Below are positions 41,301 to 48,711 of a DNA stretch of 64,000 bases, in pieces. The DNA lies in NCBI GenBank assembly GCA_003260075.1, contig QLIY01000141.1, positions 158,615 to 222,614 on the forward strand, written 5' to 3'. The translations under genes were made by a program, and so were the position numbers. Numbering within the stretch: the stretch's first letter is position 1; the number at the start of each line of letters is the position of its first letter. Below the pieces are notes generated by a model. The model ran no database searches, was not told the DNA's origin, and saw only the letters and a list, made by a program, of their open reading frames with translations. This DNA comes from Phallusia mammillata (taxonomy: Eukaryota; Chordata; Ascidiacea; Phlebobranchia; Ascidiidae).

Positions 41301-41385
41301 GTTCATCATCGTTATCAAAAAATCCACAATCTTGATTGTCACAGCACGTACCATGCAGGGTACTGTATTCCCCACTCTTATCCAT
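29246..41385 (-). CDS. 16-exon Cys-rich/EF-hand protein, family not recognised
   Basis: Exons on the minus strand in transcript order: 41385-41248, 40561-40228, 39683-39577, 38977-38768, 38149-38020, partial exon 6 (37535-37496 or its copy 37421-37382), 36699-36541, 36130-36037, 35947-35589, 33873-33712, 33203-33115, 32825-32774, 32099-31929, 31275-31088, 30015-29725, 29387-29246 (TGA). Intron phases match at every junction I could test, giving about 890 residues. The start is the ATG at 41385 (ACTATGG context), with an in-frame stop upstream. The N-terminal half is acidic to Pro/Ser-rich with CxxC pairs in exons 3 and 5 and a CC..CxxC cluster in exon 9. A Lys-rich linker (exons 10-11) follows, then a C-terminal domain with one canonical EF loop. 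No signal peptide or membrane segment is seen. Zinc and calcium binding are inferred. Exon 6 is damaged by G-run junctions. Confidence 0.7.
29725..30015 (-). CDS. Exon 15, second half of the EF-hand and C-terminal domain
   Basis: The acceptor is aatcttgttgcag. The exon supplies KLTFKE and the exiting helix (LDQAMEHLFVELAVPLLN). A later HLTVDVDTFISMCAL may be a degenerate second EF-hand without calcium ligands. It leaves in phase 2 at GAAAT|GTAAGC. Confidence 0.8.
30073..30665 (+). mobile_element. hAT transposon derivative with a BED-finger transposase relic
   Basis: The element runs from CAGTGGTTCTCAAAGTATGCG to a right end of TTTGAGAACCACTG and is flanked by imperfect 8-bp duplications (acttataa at 30065-30072, acttatgg at 30666-30673). 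It is 593 bp long and lies in intron 14 of the EF-hand gene, in the opposite orientation. Internally an ATG at 30376 opens a short frame resembling the N-terminal BED zinc finger of hAT/ZBED transposases. It is therefore an internally deleted copy of an autonomous element. Confidence 0.85.
30376..30519 (+). pseudogene. Truncated hAT transposase N-terminus (BED finger)
   Basis: The frame starts MSKYSYKEFFSDLGFTSI and reaches KPKCVLCYAVLS, the first CxxC of a BED-type zinc finger as found in Charlie-like and ZBED5-like transposases. It stops after 47 codons at 30517-30519. The catalytic hAT core is missing, so this is a dead fragment kept inside a non-autonomous element. Confidence 0.7.
31088..31275 (-). 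CDS. Exon 14, first half of the EF-hand
   Basis: It ends with TFTQNDKDRDG and uses the donor GACGG|GTGGGT in phase 2, not the in-frame GTAAAA four bases further on. Joined to exon 15 this yields DKDRDGKLTFKE, a perfect 12-residue EF loop: Asp at 1, 3 and 5, Gly at 6, Leu at 8 and Glu at 12. The upstream helix is LPPTWRAFYRNTF. Confidence 0.8.
31929..32099 (-). CDS. Exon 13
   Basis: It encodes 57 residues beginning DLYTWLREKFLEDETLKPG and including LLLHHDNLKFPLKAN, with amphipathic helical character. Donor AGCAAG|GTAAGT. Phase 0 to 0. Confidence 0.7.
32774..32825 (-). CDS. Exon 12, 52-nt small exon
   Basis: A strong acceptor (tttctctttttgcag) and donor (AAAAAA|GTAAGT) bracket 52 nt encoding ESVRVSFCEKPPTMPKK. 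It is needed to convert phase 2 after exon 11 to phase 0 before exon 13; without it the frame breaks. Confidence 0.65.
33115..33873 (-). CDS. Exons 10 and 11, basic linker
   Basis: Exon 10 (33873-33712) is a Lys-rich segment (EKPAKKSERPAKKEKQKKPK) followed by KKSVTFAVEESKDENEE. Exon 11 (33203-33115) gives EALKRRASLPPPPPKLLPKK and ends in phase 2 at GAAG|GTAAAA. A nuclear or ciliary localisation role for the basic run is possible but not shown. Confidence 0.65.
33874..35588 (-). other. Intron 9 with unplaced coding-like segments
   Basis: Three minus-strand open segments inside this intron have plausible splice signals but fit no consistent reading phase: 35316-35123 (ends GTAGAG|GTAAAC), 34829-34593 (ends TTTT|GTAAGT), and a segment from an ATG near 34214 to an ACAGT|GTAAGT donor near 34066 containing a hydrophobic stretch (FSLAIIFCLLIVLGLFV). 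They could be alternative exons, a nested gene, or chance. Confidence 0.3.
35589..35947 (-). CDS. Exon 9, Cys cluster and Ser/Ala-rich tail
   Basis: It begins SIFFFCCDEPITRRYLCDAC, a CC-x8-CxxC arrangement that could bind zinc, and then turns into a Ser/Ala/Pro-rich low-complexity tail. The donor is ACACG|GTACAG in phase 0, which joins exon 10 (phase 0) directly. The opposite strand is also open for 110 codons here, which is a shadow frame. Confidence 0.55.
36037..36130 (-). CDS. Exon 8
   Basis: It encodes SSKKEALENGRKVELMFSAK and ends at ACCG|GTAGGT in phase 1. The acceptor (gcacttcatcaag) is weak. Phase 0 in and phase 1 out agree with exons 7 and 9. Confidence 0.5.
36541..36699 (-). CDS. 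Exon 7, 53 codons
   Basis: The acceptor is ttttcctgctgcag and the donor is CCAG|GTAAAA, phase 0 to 0. The translation has several cysteines (CVTKHTIKPLC, ILCPSQ, EDICCQ) that may belong to the same metal-binding region as exons 3, 5 and 9. Confidence 0.55.
36937..37157. repeat. 105-bp direct duplication separated by an 11-nt G run
   Basis: Copies at 36937-37041 and 37053-37157 flank eleven Gs (37042-37052). Two substitutions separate them (gggaatgtg/gggaaggtg and caccatttta/catcatttta). They lie within intron 6 of the minus-strand gene. Confidence 0.85.
37319..37695. repeat. Compound G-run junctions: duplicated exon 6 end plus displaced exon 5 copy
   Basis: Order: copy A (37319-37421), G11 (37422-37432), copy A' (37433-37535), G12 (37536-37547), then a partial copy (37548-37685) of the sequence at 38121-38263, then G10 (37686-37695). 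Both A copies end at exactly the same base before the Gs. The exon 5 copy lacks a 5-bp indel (aggcc) present in the right-hand copy. Three homopolymers in under 300 bp mean the local order should not be trusted. Confidence 0.85.
37382..37535 (-). CDS. Exon 6 fragment, present twice and cut by G runs
   Basis: Two near-identical copies (37382-37421 and 37496-37535) each read, on the minus strand, from a C-run into AWKEPENIKGKRN and a perfect AAC|GTAAGT donor in phase 0, which is what exon 7 needs. In both copies the 5' part is replaced by the homopolymer, so the acceptor and first codons are missing. The C-run could itself be a genuine proline-coding tract (CCC) on which assembly failed. Confidence 0.45.
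38020..38149 (-). CDS. Exon 5, second CxxC pair
   Basis: It encodes MQTRSCSFCNDDKEDV followed by a basic region with Cys and His (SNACGRHSFW). The donor is CCAG|GTACAT, phase 0 in and phase 1 out. A truncated second copy of its 5' part lies at 37548-37685 between two G runs and is not usable as an exon. Confidence 0.55.
38425..38795. repeat. 180-bp direct duplication separated by an 11-nt G run, cutting exon 4
   Basis: Copies at 38425-38604 and 38616-38795 flank eleven Gs (38605-38615). The left copy contains the donor and the 3' 28 or so bases of exon 4 and then stops at the Gs. The right copy continues through the whole exon. A handful of substitutions separate them, as between haplotypes. 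Confidence 0.88.
38768..38977 (-). CDS. Exon 4, 70 codons
   Basis: Acceptor tgatttattttag and donor AGA|GTGAGT bracket an open 70-codon exon, phase 0 to 0. The translation includes NLWTEDRTFYLGVDAGRL. Its 3' end is repeated in the duplicated copy at 38575-38604, which breaks off at the G run 38605-38615, so only the right-hand copy carries the full exon. Confidence 0.6.
39577..39683 (-). CDS. Exon 3, CxxC-containing
   Basis: It encodes about 36 residues with YRHQSCQICKSHFDKRLNL. The CxxC followed by His could be half of a zinc site. The acceptor (tgctgttttcgaag) is weak, but the exon fits phase 1 in and phase 0 out between its neighbours, and the donor is AAAG|GTTTGT. Confidence 0.5.
39830..39920 (+). 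mobile_element. Solo left end of a hAT-like element
   Basis: CAGTGGGTCTCAACCTTTCATGAGCCGTGCCCCCC-type sequence is typical of the left end of a hAT MITE. No matching right end or target duplication was found, so the boundary given is approximate. It lies in intron 2 of the minus-strand gene. Confidence 0.5.
40228..40561 (-). CDS. Exon 2 of the Cys-rich/EF-hand gene
   Basis: The acceptor is strong (tttcttgtcttcag) and the donor is GGCG|GTAAGA. The 111 residues are rich in Pro, Ser, Asp and Glu, including EPTEPVQDPDVVPEPSLES, and look intrinsically disordered. The exon enters in phase 0 and leaves in phase 1. Confidence 0.65.
40711..41112. mobile_element. Non-autonomous hAT element, 402 bp
   Basis: Left end TAGTGGTTCCCAAACTTTTTC, right end CAGTTTGGGAACCGCTG, with a perfect 8-bp target duplication ttctaaat at 40703-40710 and 41113-41120. 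Its inner left part (acggtccctttgccattatttcgaggg) is shared with the short element at 43213. It lies in intron 1 of the minus-strand gene. No coding capacity. Confidence 0.92.
41248..41385 (-). CDS. Exon 1 of the Cys-rich/EF-hand gene
   Basis: It encodes 46 residues starting MDKSGEYSTLHG and including a very acidic run (FDNDDEHDELDDDVF). It ends at a GAG|GTAAAT donor in phase 0, matching exon 2. A longer frame upstream begins only at GTG after a stop, so the ATG at 41385 was chosen. Confidence 0.6.
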
Positions 41386-42469
41386 AGTTAAATAGCCAAC
41401 GTCCACCCCTCTATAGTCACGTTTGTGCACTTAAAAGGGAACAACATTCGACAAAACCTAGGCGTTACCTACCAAGTCAGTTACTTTGACTATTAATCAC
41501 TTGGAGCACAACAATAGCGTCTTTAAGGCCTAACATTTATGTATGCTAACTCTCATATAGGCTACCACTCTTTGTTTGAACTATGTTTCTTTTTTGTAGG
41601 ATACTTGTTTGCGTCCATTTTCTGCTTTTGCCCTTTTACTGCTTTGCTAGAAACGGCTAAATTGCCTAATGCACTGTTTTTAGTTATTTGTACTGTGTCA
41701 CCAATTTTTTGTGACAACATGGGGAAATTCGAAAGTTGTCCTATCAAATTAGGACTCCCAAGTTTTCTGTCATCAATTGACCTCAACGTTTCGAATATGC
41801 CTGGCGAAAAAGTCAATCTCTTTTTCCAAATCAGCCGTGCGAATAGGCGTAGCAACGCAGCTTAGTCGTATGTCAAGTGGTGGCGTTGGGAGCTTTTCGA
41901 GACCAATTCATTCTGAACTTACGCACTTCAGATTGTTCTTGAAAGTGGACACGTGACTTTTTGAGCTTTAACGATAAGGGCGAATGTGTGGCTATTGTGC
42001 GGTTTATTTTGGGCTTTGCTATTTTAAATCAAACCGGTTCTTTACAAAATGAAGTACTTAAGGGAGTCTGATTTTCATAACTTTGAAAGCTGGCTCACAT
42101 CTGCAATAAGTTACAGTTACCGGGTGCGTTATCACGTGTTTGATAGGATTTTTTGCATAAATTTTGTGTAAAAAATTCCCTTTTACAAATTTCTTTGAAT
42201 CAATTCAACGTTAGCGAAAACTTTACTTAATTAAACCGAATATATTTCAATCCAAGGCATTGTGTTCAAATATTAGAAATAACCAAATGATTTTTGAAAA
42301 ATGTGTTCATCGAAGCACATAATGGCACAGCAGCAGCTTCTGGTGGGAAATTTTAGTTGATAAAAGACCCAATGTTAAATAATCATTGTTTGGTTTTGCA
42401 TCTACTGTGCGACTAGTCCATTGGGTAGGAATGAGTTTTTAATTGTTAAGTGTAGAATTCGTCGATAAA

Positions 42470-42484
42470 GGTTGGGAACCACTG
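42470..42484. mobile_element. Solo right terminal repeat of a hAT element
   Basis: GGTTGGGAACCACTG is identical to the right terminal repeat of the 21645-21962 MITE. No left end was found upstream, so it is a truncated remnant. Confidence 0.55.
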
Positions 42485-43082
42485 CCGTAGACGATAAAAG
42501 GCAGATATGTCGACAAAATTATTTTTGTTTCCAGAAAGGATAGGTCATTCGTATACGAGGACGAAATGAGCACATCTAATTTGCCTAACACCGGCCAAAA
42601 ATCTTTGTCACAAAAAATATTTCGGGAGCCAACTATGCACAAGATCATTCTTTTCATCCTATGTGGTATACTTCTTTTACAATATGTTTTGTTTTTAATA
42701 TCTCTAAATTTGACTTTGGGTTTCGTATCTTAAGAGTTACGAAAGCACTACTCAACCACAAATACTTTTTGAAGTGAACCTTTATTATTAAGTTACTTAT
42801 TTGTTCTTACTTGTCCTATTTTTGTGTGTTAGTTTTTTGGCCGCTTGTCTGAAACTTGCGACAATTCTCTTTTAAAGTTGCTGACTTAGTTAGTTAATTT
42901 TGGTTACGATCATTTTCCAAAATATCTAACATGCTGCAATTCTTGCTGCCTTTCAATCAAGTAATCATTTTATTTGTTTCCGACCGACACCACCTTTGCC
43001 CCAGGTTACAAATTAAATCACAAGATGTCACTTGGGTGTAGCCTATGATTTTTTACTTAAACAGACATAAAAAAAACTGATC

Positions 43083-43135
43083 GGGATTCGTCCCCGGGTC
43101 CTAGTCCTGGGTTCGAACCCCGTGAAAAAAAAAAT
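43083..43135 (+). repeat. tRNA-like 3' half, probable SINE remnant
   Basis: The sequence contains a T-arm/B-box-like block (cctgggttcgaaccccg) directly followed by an A-run. No acceptor stem or A box is seen upstream, so it is not an intact tRNA gene. A tRNA-derived SINE fragment is the likely explanation. Confidence 0.35.
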
Positions 43136-43212
43136 TGTCAACCTTATTTATTCAAATATGGCGCAATTTTCTCACTTTTACCTAAACGTTGCTAGTCCAC
43201 AATAACCTATAG

Positions 43213-43299
43213 CAGTGGTTCTCAAACTTTTTCATATGGTTTTAAAAACGGTCCCTTTGCCATTATTTCGAGGGCTTGCGGTCCTTTTGACAACCGCTG
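43213..43299. mobile_element. 87-bp internally deleted hAT MITE
   Basis: It runs from CAGTGGTTCTCAAACTTTTTC to ACAACCGCTG and has a 7/8 target duplication (acctatag at 43205-43212, gcctatag at 43300-43307). Its left 70 bp match the left part of the 40711-41112 element, but almost all of the rest is gone. An element this short with a recognisable target duplication shows that the ends alone were enough for transposition, or that the deletion followed insertion. Confidence 0.85.
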
Positions 43300-44359
43300 G
43301 CCTATAGGCTAATATGAAAAGCAACGACATAATTATTAAGTTGGTTGAGTTAATTTCGAGACCACATAGGTTATATTTTTAATTTTTTTCGATCCTTGTT
43401 TATGATTTAAAATGTATGTGCTTAACGTTCAGGAAAGTTGTGAGACGAGTTACACCTTTTTTTCATGTCATTGCAAAATGAAATTATGTTGCACATCTAC
43501 GCAAGCCAAACTGTTTTGTAGAGAAGATAGTTGTGCAGCCTACACACAGAAAGTTAAATTTACTATTTTATGCATAATATATGTCCCGCGTTTGAGGTAA
43601 ACCTTGACGTAAAATTCACAATATGATTTGTTTATTGGTAACAACTACCAACCCAAGCACTTTTAATTAAATTAAACCTTGTTTCGCATTATTGCATTCC
43701 GACGAACGCAAGGTGGCAGTATTTTGCGGCATGGGAAAGTAGCGGCATTCACATGCGCTGATGTGTACATTAACTTTACTGCTTCCTGTCTGTCTGAGAA
43801 AACTTCTTCTGACTTCTCTGCACGGATTTGGTTTCCTCGGGTAATGATAGTGCAACTTATGCTGACGTGTTCTTCCCAACTTATAAGGGATATAGGCGAC
43901 TATATGATAAAGAGAAGGCTTATACGAATTGCCTAAGAGCAGGATGTTCAAAAATATTTGTGTGTGTTTTTAGACGTTTGCTACTTGCCTTTCTTAAAAG
44001 TCATGAGAGTGATTGTTTTGTTTTGCAAGTATAATTTGCAATTGTGTGAAGAATATAAAGCTTCTTTAACAATAGTAATTTTGTTTTTAATCAAAAACGG
44101 ATTGTTGAAAACACAATAGGATTGCAGTAAATATTATGTTGATTCTAGCTGGTTTTGTTGTTTATTGCTTACCCAACCTGCCTGTTCATATAATTTATGT
44201 TAAAAATATAACATCAATAAAATAATCAATAACATTGCACTCCTGCAACTAAAAAAGCATAGAAAAAAAGACATAGGAACATTTTATAATTTAAGTTTGT
44301 ACTTTATATTTTTTAGTTTGCAACAATATAAATTTTCTGGTTAGTTTAAAACAAGTAAA

Positions 44360-45298
44360 ATGACCAGTGTATATTTATTGGTTTTGATATTTGTGGGTTT
44401 TGCTCAAGCCGGTGTACCAAACCATGACCGAGTGGTTGACCAGGCGCTAAGTGACGAACCTAAAGACTCTCCTGAATATGACCATGAAGCTTTTCTTGGC
44501 TCCGAGAGGGCTGCTGAATTTAAAAAACTGGATCCGCAAGAGAGTGAAAGAAGACTTGGTGTTCTAGCTGACAAAATTGACAAAGACGGAGATGGAAAAG
44601 TGGATGAAAAAGAACTTGAAGAATGGATCACTTTCACCCAAGCCAGATACGTCAATGAAGACTCGACAAGGCAACTTGACACTTATGATAAAAATAAAGA
44701 TGGTAAGGTTCACTGGGATGAATATAAAGAAACCAGTTACGGTTTTCTCAGAGAGGAAGATTTAAAAGAGGACAGTGAAAATAAGTTTAGTTACAACAAA
44801 ATGATTGCACGAGATGAGCGACGATGGAATGCTGCAGACACTGACGATGATAGGATCCTAACCGAGGAGGAGTTTGCACATTTTTTGCATCCGGAGGACT
44901 TTGTACGTATGAGGGACATTGTTGCAAGGGAAACATTGGAAGACATTGACAAGGATGGTGACGGTTTTATTGATGTTGAAGAGTACCTAGGTGACATGTT
45001 CAACGAAGAAGAAGGTGGTGAAAAACCAGTATGGATTGATAGCGAAAGAGAACAGTTTGTTCAATTCCGAGACAAAGACAAAGATGGCAAAATGGATGTA
45101 GATGAAGTCAAAGCCTGGATTTTTCCGCAAACCCAAGAAGAGCATGTCAAGATGGAGGTGAAGCATTTAATTGAAGAAGCTGATGATAATAAAGATGGTG
45201 CACTCACACGGGATGAATTCATGGCTCATCATGATACTTTTGTTGGTTCCCAGGCCACTGATTTCGGGGAAGTCTTAGCACGCCATGACGAGTTTTGA
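44360..45298 (+). CDS. CALU: Calumenin/reticulocalbin-family ER Ca2+-binding protein (paralogue A)
   Basis: An intronless 312-residue frame. The N-terminus has a hydrophobic signal peptide (VYLLVLIFVGFAQAG). Six EF-hand loops follow at about residues 74-85, 110-121, 160-171, 197-208, 238-249 and 275-286, and the protein ends HDEF, the ER-retention variant typical of calumenin. Loop 3 (DTDDDRILTEEE) has Arg in place of the position-6 Gly and may bind calcium poorly. Calumenin acts in the secretory pathway as a low-affinity calcium binder and chaperone; length matches the family (about 315). It lies 676 bp upstream of a second paralogue in the same orientation, indicating tandem duplication. 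Absence of introns is unusual for this family and suggests retroposition or intron loss. Confidence 0.93.
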   Translation: MTSVYLLVLIFVGFAQAGVPNHDRVVDQALSDEPKDSPEYDHEAFLGSERAAEFKKLDPQESERRLGVLADKIDKDGDGKVDEKELEEWITFTQARYVNEDSTRQLDTYDKNKDGKVHWDEYKETSYGFLREEDLKEDSENKFSYNKMIARDERRWNAADTDDDRILTEEEFAHFLHPEDFVRMRDIVARETLEDIDKDGDGFIDVEEYLGDMFNEEEGGEKPVWIDSEREQFVQFRDKDKDGKMDVDEVKAWIFPQTQEEHVKMEVKHLIEEADDNKDGALTRDEFMAHHDTFVGSQATDFGEVLARHDEF

Positions 45299-45974
45299 TG
45301 ACTGCAGATGCTAAGTTGACCAAGTAAATCATTTTTTAGTCCAAGTTGGTAGCTAAGTAGGCGCTAAAAAGCTTAATCTATAATCAAGTAGGAACCAAAC
45401 CGTATTATGTGAATGTGCCTATAACCTATGCTATGTTGAAAACATAATGCCTACCCATTCACTAAATATTGCAGCTGAAACTTCATGGAAAGAGGTTAAT
45501 TTGCATAAGTTGTAACTGTTTTGTCTTTTACACAACATTTGTATTCATTTTCAAATTTATACATTTTATATTCCTATGGTGCACAGTGTTGCTCTTTATA
45601 ACTTCCTGCCAAGTGCTACCTTTAGTATTCCTCTAATGAAGCAATATCAAGTTTGCCTTATTAATATGTGTCTTTCTGCAATGGCCTGTATCAGTGTGTT
45701 TTATGTGACTCACTCTAAAACTTCTTGTTTGTTCATACACGGGGGATAGTTGCTTCTTTAAACATATAGATGGCTGAAAACTCTGACGCTATAAAGTAAA
45801 AACTAACTACATTACAGTATTTTACTATTTTAGTAATGTTCAGCTGCTCAAAGTTAGTGCAATTGTTGGCACATGTAGATTATTTGAAGCAAAGTTTCAT
45901 ATGTATTGTGTTAGTGCAAACCATGTCATATCTTTCTCACAGGGATTTTAGGTTTAAATATTAACAAAAATAGA
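45299..45974. other. Spacer between the two calumenin genes
   Basis: AT-rich 676-bp spacer. It ends with pyrimidine-rich acceptor-like sequence (catatctttctcacag) about 35 bp before the next ATG. I found no AATAAA for the upstream gene and no clear core promoter. Confidence 0.4.
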
Positions 45975-46910
45975 ATGTTGTTGAAAATTGTGTACATCAC
46001 TGCACTTGTTGCCATTGCAGCAGCTGCTGTGACCAAAAAGGACCGAGTTATAGATCACAAACTAAGCGACAAGACACCAGGCTCTCCAGATTATGACAGT
46101 GAAGCATTTTTAGGCGCTGAAGAGGCCAAATCCTTCAAGGACTTGTCAGAAGAAGAAACTCTTAAACGGCTAGGAATAATTGTTAACAAAATTGACAAGG
46201 ATGAAAATGGCGAAATAACTGAGGAAGAACTTGTGGCATGGATTTTGTTCACACAACGTCGATACATTACTGAGGACGCAGAGAAACAATTCAGCACTCA
46301 TGATAAAGACAAGGATGGTAAAATTCACTGGGATGAATATAAAGAAGTCACATATGGGTTTTTAAATGATGAGAGTATACAGCAACAGGAGCAGGACAGT
46401 TTTAGCTATCAGCAGATGTTGGAACGCGATAACCGACGATGGAAAAAGGCTGATCAAGATGGGGATATGGCCTGCTCGCTAGAAGAGTTCCAGGCCTTCC
46501 TTCATCCTGAGGAATATGAGCACATGAAGGACATTGTATCTCAGGAAACTATGGAAGACATTGACAAGGACAAAGATGGCTTTGTAAGTCTTAAAGAGTA
46601 TATTGGTGATATGTATAACCCTGATGAAGGTGGTGAAGAACCAGAATGGGTTGAAACTGAAAGGCAGCAATTTACTGAATTTCGGGACAAAAATAAAGAT
46701 GGTAAAATGGATTTGGAAGAAGTGAAGCAATGGATCTTGCCTGACGACTACAACCATGCTGAAGCTGAAGCCAAACATCTGATATACGAATCAGATGACG
46801 ACAAAGATGGAATGCTTTCCAAGGAAGAAATTTTAAATCATCATGACAAATTTGTCGGTTCACAGGTTACCGACTGGGGTGATGCACTTACCAGGCATGA
46901 TGAGTTTTAA
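45975..46910 (+). CDS. CALU: Calumenin/reticulocalbin-family ER Ca2+-binding protein (paralogue B)
   Basis: An intronless 311-residue frame closely similar to the gene before it. Signal peptide [19 protein letters not shown], six EF loops at about 74-85, 110-121, 160-171, 197-208, 238-249 and 274-285, and C-terminal RHDEF. Loop 3 ([12 protein letters not shown]) lacks the position-6 Gly and the position-8 hydrophobic residue, so this site is probably inactive, a different lesion from that in paralogue A. Loop 1 ([12 protein letters not shown]) is intact. The ATG context is aaaatagaATG. A polyadenylation hexamer lies about 110 bp past the stop. Expected location is the ER lumen, where it would buffer calcium and bind client proteins. 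Confidence 0.93.
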   Translation: MLLKIVYITALVAIAAAAVTKKDRVIDHKLSDKTPGSPDYDSEAFLGAEEAKSFKDLSEEETLKRLGIIVNKIDKDENGEITEEELVAWILFTQRRYITEDAEKQFSTHDKDKDGKIHWDEYKEVTYGFLNDESIQQQEQDSFSYQQMLERDNRRWKKADQDGDMACSLEEFQAFLHPEEYEHMKDIVSQETMEDIDKDKDGFVSLKEYIGDMYNPDEGGEEPEWVETERQQFTEFRDKNKDGKMDLEEVKQWILPDDYNHAEAEAKHLIYESDDDKDGMLSKEEILNHHDKFVGSQVTDWGDALTRHDEF

Positions 46911-47022
46911 AGTACTCCATATTCTGTTGCAAAATTTCCCCTGGAACTGTTGTTGCCTTACACACTTCCCATTGCATGCACAAAAAACATAGTATTCTCA
47001 AGTGTTTCTGCCTTTATGTGAA

Positions 47023-47028
47023 AATAAA
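47023..47028 (+). terminator. Polyadenylation signal of calumenin B
   Basis: AATAAA 113 bp downstream of the TAA and followed by a T-rich stretch, at the usual distance for 3' end formation. Confidence 0.65.
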
Positions 47029-47354
47029 CCTTTTCTTGTTTTGTACGTTAATCTGTAAGACCTTCAGTTTTTCTGTGTATGAAGCTGCCAAAACCTGAAA
47101 TTATTTTGTAGCAAATTTATTTACCTTTTCATGACATGCAGAAAAAGTGTTTTAAACTGTTATGTTTCATTCAAATTTTGCCGCTATGAAATTTGAACTG
47201 ACATCGATTTAATTGAATTGCAGTTGGCTAACATGGTGTAACCATATAATTCTGTACAAATATTCCATGCATATATTTAAACATATACACTATGAACCAA
47301 AAATTGTGACTGTTTCTACAGAGTGTCAATTAGGTTTTTACCTAGGTTTGAATA

Positions 47355-47804
47355 ATGGCTGAAAAACCAGAAGACTTGAATTTACCAACTTCAGTAATAA
47401 CTAGGATCATTAAGGAAGCGCTACCTGATGGCGTAATTATGTCAAAAGAGTCTAGGGCAGCTATTTCGAAGGCTGCAAGCGTTTTTGTTTTGTACTGCAC
47501 ATCATGTGCCAATAACTTTGCCATGCAGCAAAAACGCAAGACACTAAAAGACGTTGATGTTTATGCTGCACTAGAAGACATGGAGTTCGAGAACTTTATT
47601 CCACTGCTAAAGGAACAGGTGGAAAACTTTAAAAGAGAACAAAAAGGCAAAAAAGTTGCCTCGGAAAAGAGAAAAAAGGCTAAAGAAGCAAATGCCAACT
47701 CCCCAACAGATGGTTCACCAAACAAACCGGAAACAGATGTTGAAATGAAAAGTATTGATGAAGTTGACACTTCAGCCCATGACAGTATTGTCATTGACGA
47801 CTAG
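47355..47804 (+). CDS. POLE3: DNA polymerase epsilon subunit 3 (histone-fold)
   Basis: A 149-residue intronless frame. Residues about 8-75 form a CBF/NF-Y (H2B-like) histone fold beginning [19 protein letters not shown], with [20 protein letters not shown] and the helix [17 protein letters not shown]. The tail is Lys-rich, then acidic ([14 protein letters not shown]). POLE3 (Dpb4/CHRAC17) pairs with POLE4 in the leading-strand polymerase epsilon holoenzyme and with CHRAC15 in the CHRAC remodeller. Length matches vertebrate POLE3 (147). The ATG follows acceptor-like sequence (tttttacctag, 13 nt upstream). Gene spacing is 444 bp from calumenin B and 463 bp to RPUSD4. Confidence 0.94.
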   Translation: MAEKPEDLNLPTSVITRIIKEALPDGVIMSKESRAAISKAASVFVLYCTSCANNFAMQQKRKTLKDVDVYAALEDMEFENFIPLLKEQVENFKREQKGKKVASEKRKKAKEANANSPTDGSPNKPETDVEMKSIDEVDTSAHDSIVIDD

Positions 47805-47903
47805 CTCATGTTTAGGTTACTACTTAACACAGCATTGCAAGAACTCTTAAATGTATGGGGCAAATGAAATCAGTTAAGTCAAAAAACTAGGCAGAGGAAA
47901 GAT

Positions 47904-47909
47904 ATTAAA
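47904..47909 (+). terminator. Likely POLE3 polyadenylation signal (ATTAAA)
   Basis: The second-commonest hexamer lies about 100 bp after the stop and just upstream of a hAT element, leaving a short 3' untranslated region. Confidence 0.5.
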
Positions 47910-47936
47910 CCACTTATATGCTTCTGTTGCAATATA

Positions 47937-48167
47937 CCAGGGGTCTGCAACCTTTTCAACACCTAGTTTAATTGCTGTGTCAAAATAATAATGGCTTTGA
48001 GTGCCACCATTATTGTGTGTAAATGTGATAAGAAAGCAGACATATTCAGATGTGTAGTCTGTGTTTTTGGTACATTAATCTTAACCAACTGAAAACAAGC
48101 AATGAAGAAGTTGTATTTCTGTCAAACTACTTGAATGTGAAACCTTAAAATGTGGTTGCCGACTCCG
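47937..48167. mobile_element. Non-autonomous hAT element, 231 bp, between POLE3 and RPUSD4
   Basis: The ends are CCAGGGGTCTGCAACC and GGTTGCCGACTCCG, flanked by a 7/8 duplication (gcaatata at 47929-47936, acaatata at 48168-48175). The CAGGGGTC terminus defines a second hAT family, also seen at 51409 and 52377. It sits in the promoter-proximal spacer of RPUSD4, ending 100 bp before the ATG. Confidence 0.8.
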
Positions 48168-48267
48168 ACAATATATGTCTTCTAGTAGAAACTGCCTTTG
48201 GTCTGTTTAAAAGTTGTTTGTGAATACCGCTATTTGCAAATCTAAATTTCAGTGTGCATTTTTGTAG

Positions 48268-48711
48268 ATGTTGCAGAGAAAAACTGTTCATATAGGAAGC
48301 TCTCTTTTGAGAGAGTCTGTTAAAAATCAATCCTGCTCCATTTCAAATGTTGTATCACACCCATTACAAAACAGTTTGAGGACTTATTTACACTTCTGTG
48401 GTTATAAACAACATCCGAATTGCGGATTTGCATTAAAACAAACTAAAATTTTAAAGCAGTTTTCACGAACGTTGCGAACCCGATGGCAGGCTGTGTCACA
48501 CTTAGATTCAGTTTTATCTGATGATGTAACTGACACTGATGACATCCCTCCCAGTCGAAAACCACAAGATGTCATTCAAACACTTTCCACAAAATCAGAC
48601 AAATTTACAGTGGGGAAAACAAGAGAAAGTGAATTTCAAAACAAAAAACCTAGAAAGACTGGAATGGACATTGCAAAGGAACTTAGACAAAAGAAATTAA
48701 AGTCTGATGAG
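48268..48711 (+). CDS. RPUSD4: RPUSD4 exon 1
   Basis: It encodes 148 residues with a basic, Ser-rich start (MLQRKTVHIGSSLLRES) suited to mitochondrial import, and ends KKLKSDE before GTAGGC in phase 0. Confidence 0.85.

Larger units (their letters stand above)
41386..44359. other. Divergent intergenic region between the EF-hand gene and calumenin A
   Basis: The region separates the minus-strand gene start from the first plus-strand gene, so it must contain both promoters. An open minus-strand segment at 41562-41855, rich in Lys and Arg, is coding-like but lacks a matching phase to exon 1. A hAT right end (42470-42484), an 87-bp hAT element and a tRNA-like B box (about 43110-43125) are present. 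No TATA or initiator can be assigned with confidence. Confidence 0.45.

Noticed and set aside
44327-44332. TATA-like sequence before calumenin A
   Set aside because: It lies only 33 bp before the ATG, which would leave almost no 5' UTR; in AT-rich DNA such a match is expected by chance.
47410-47804. Possibility that POLE3 is NF-YB or another histone-fold protein
   Set aside because: The N-terminal [19 protein letters not shown] and the acidic C-terminal tail fit POLE3; NF-YB-specific flanks are absent.
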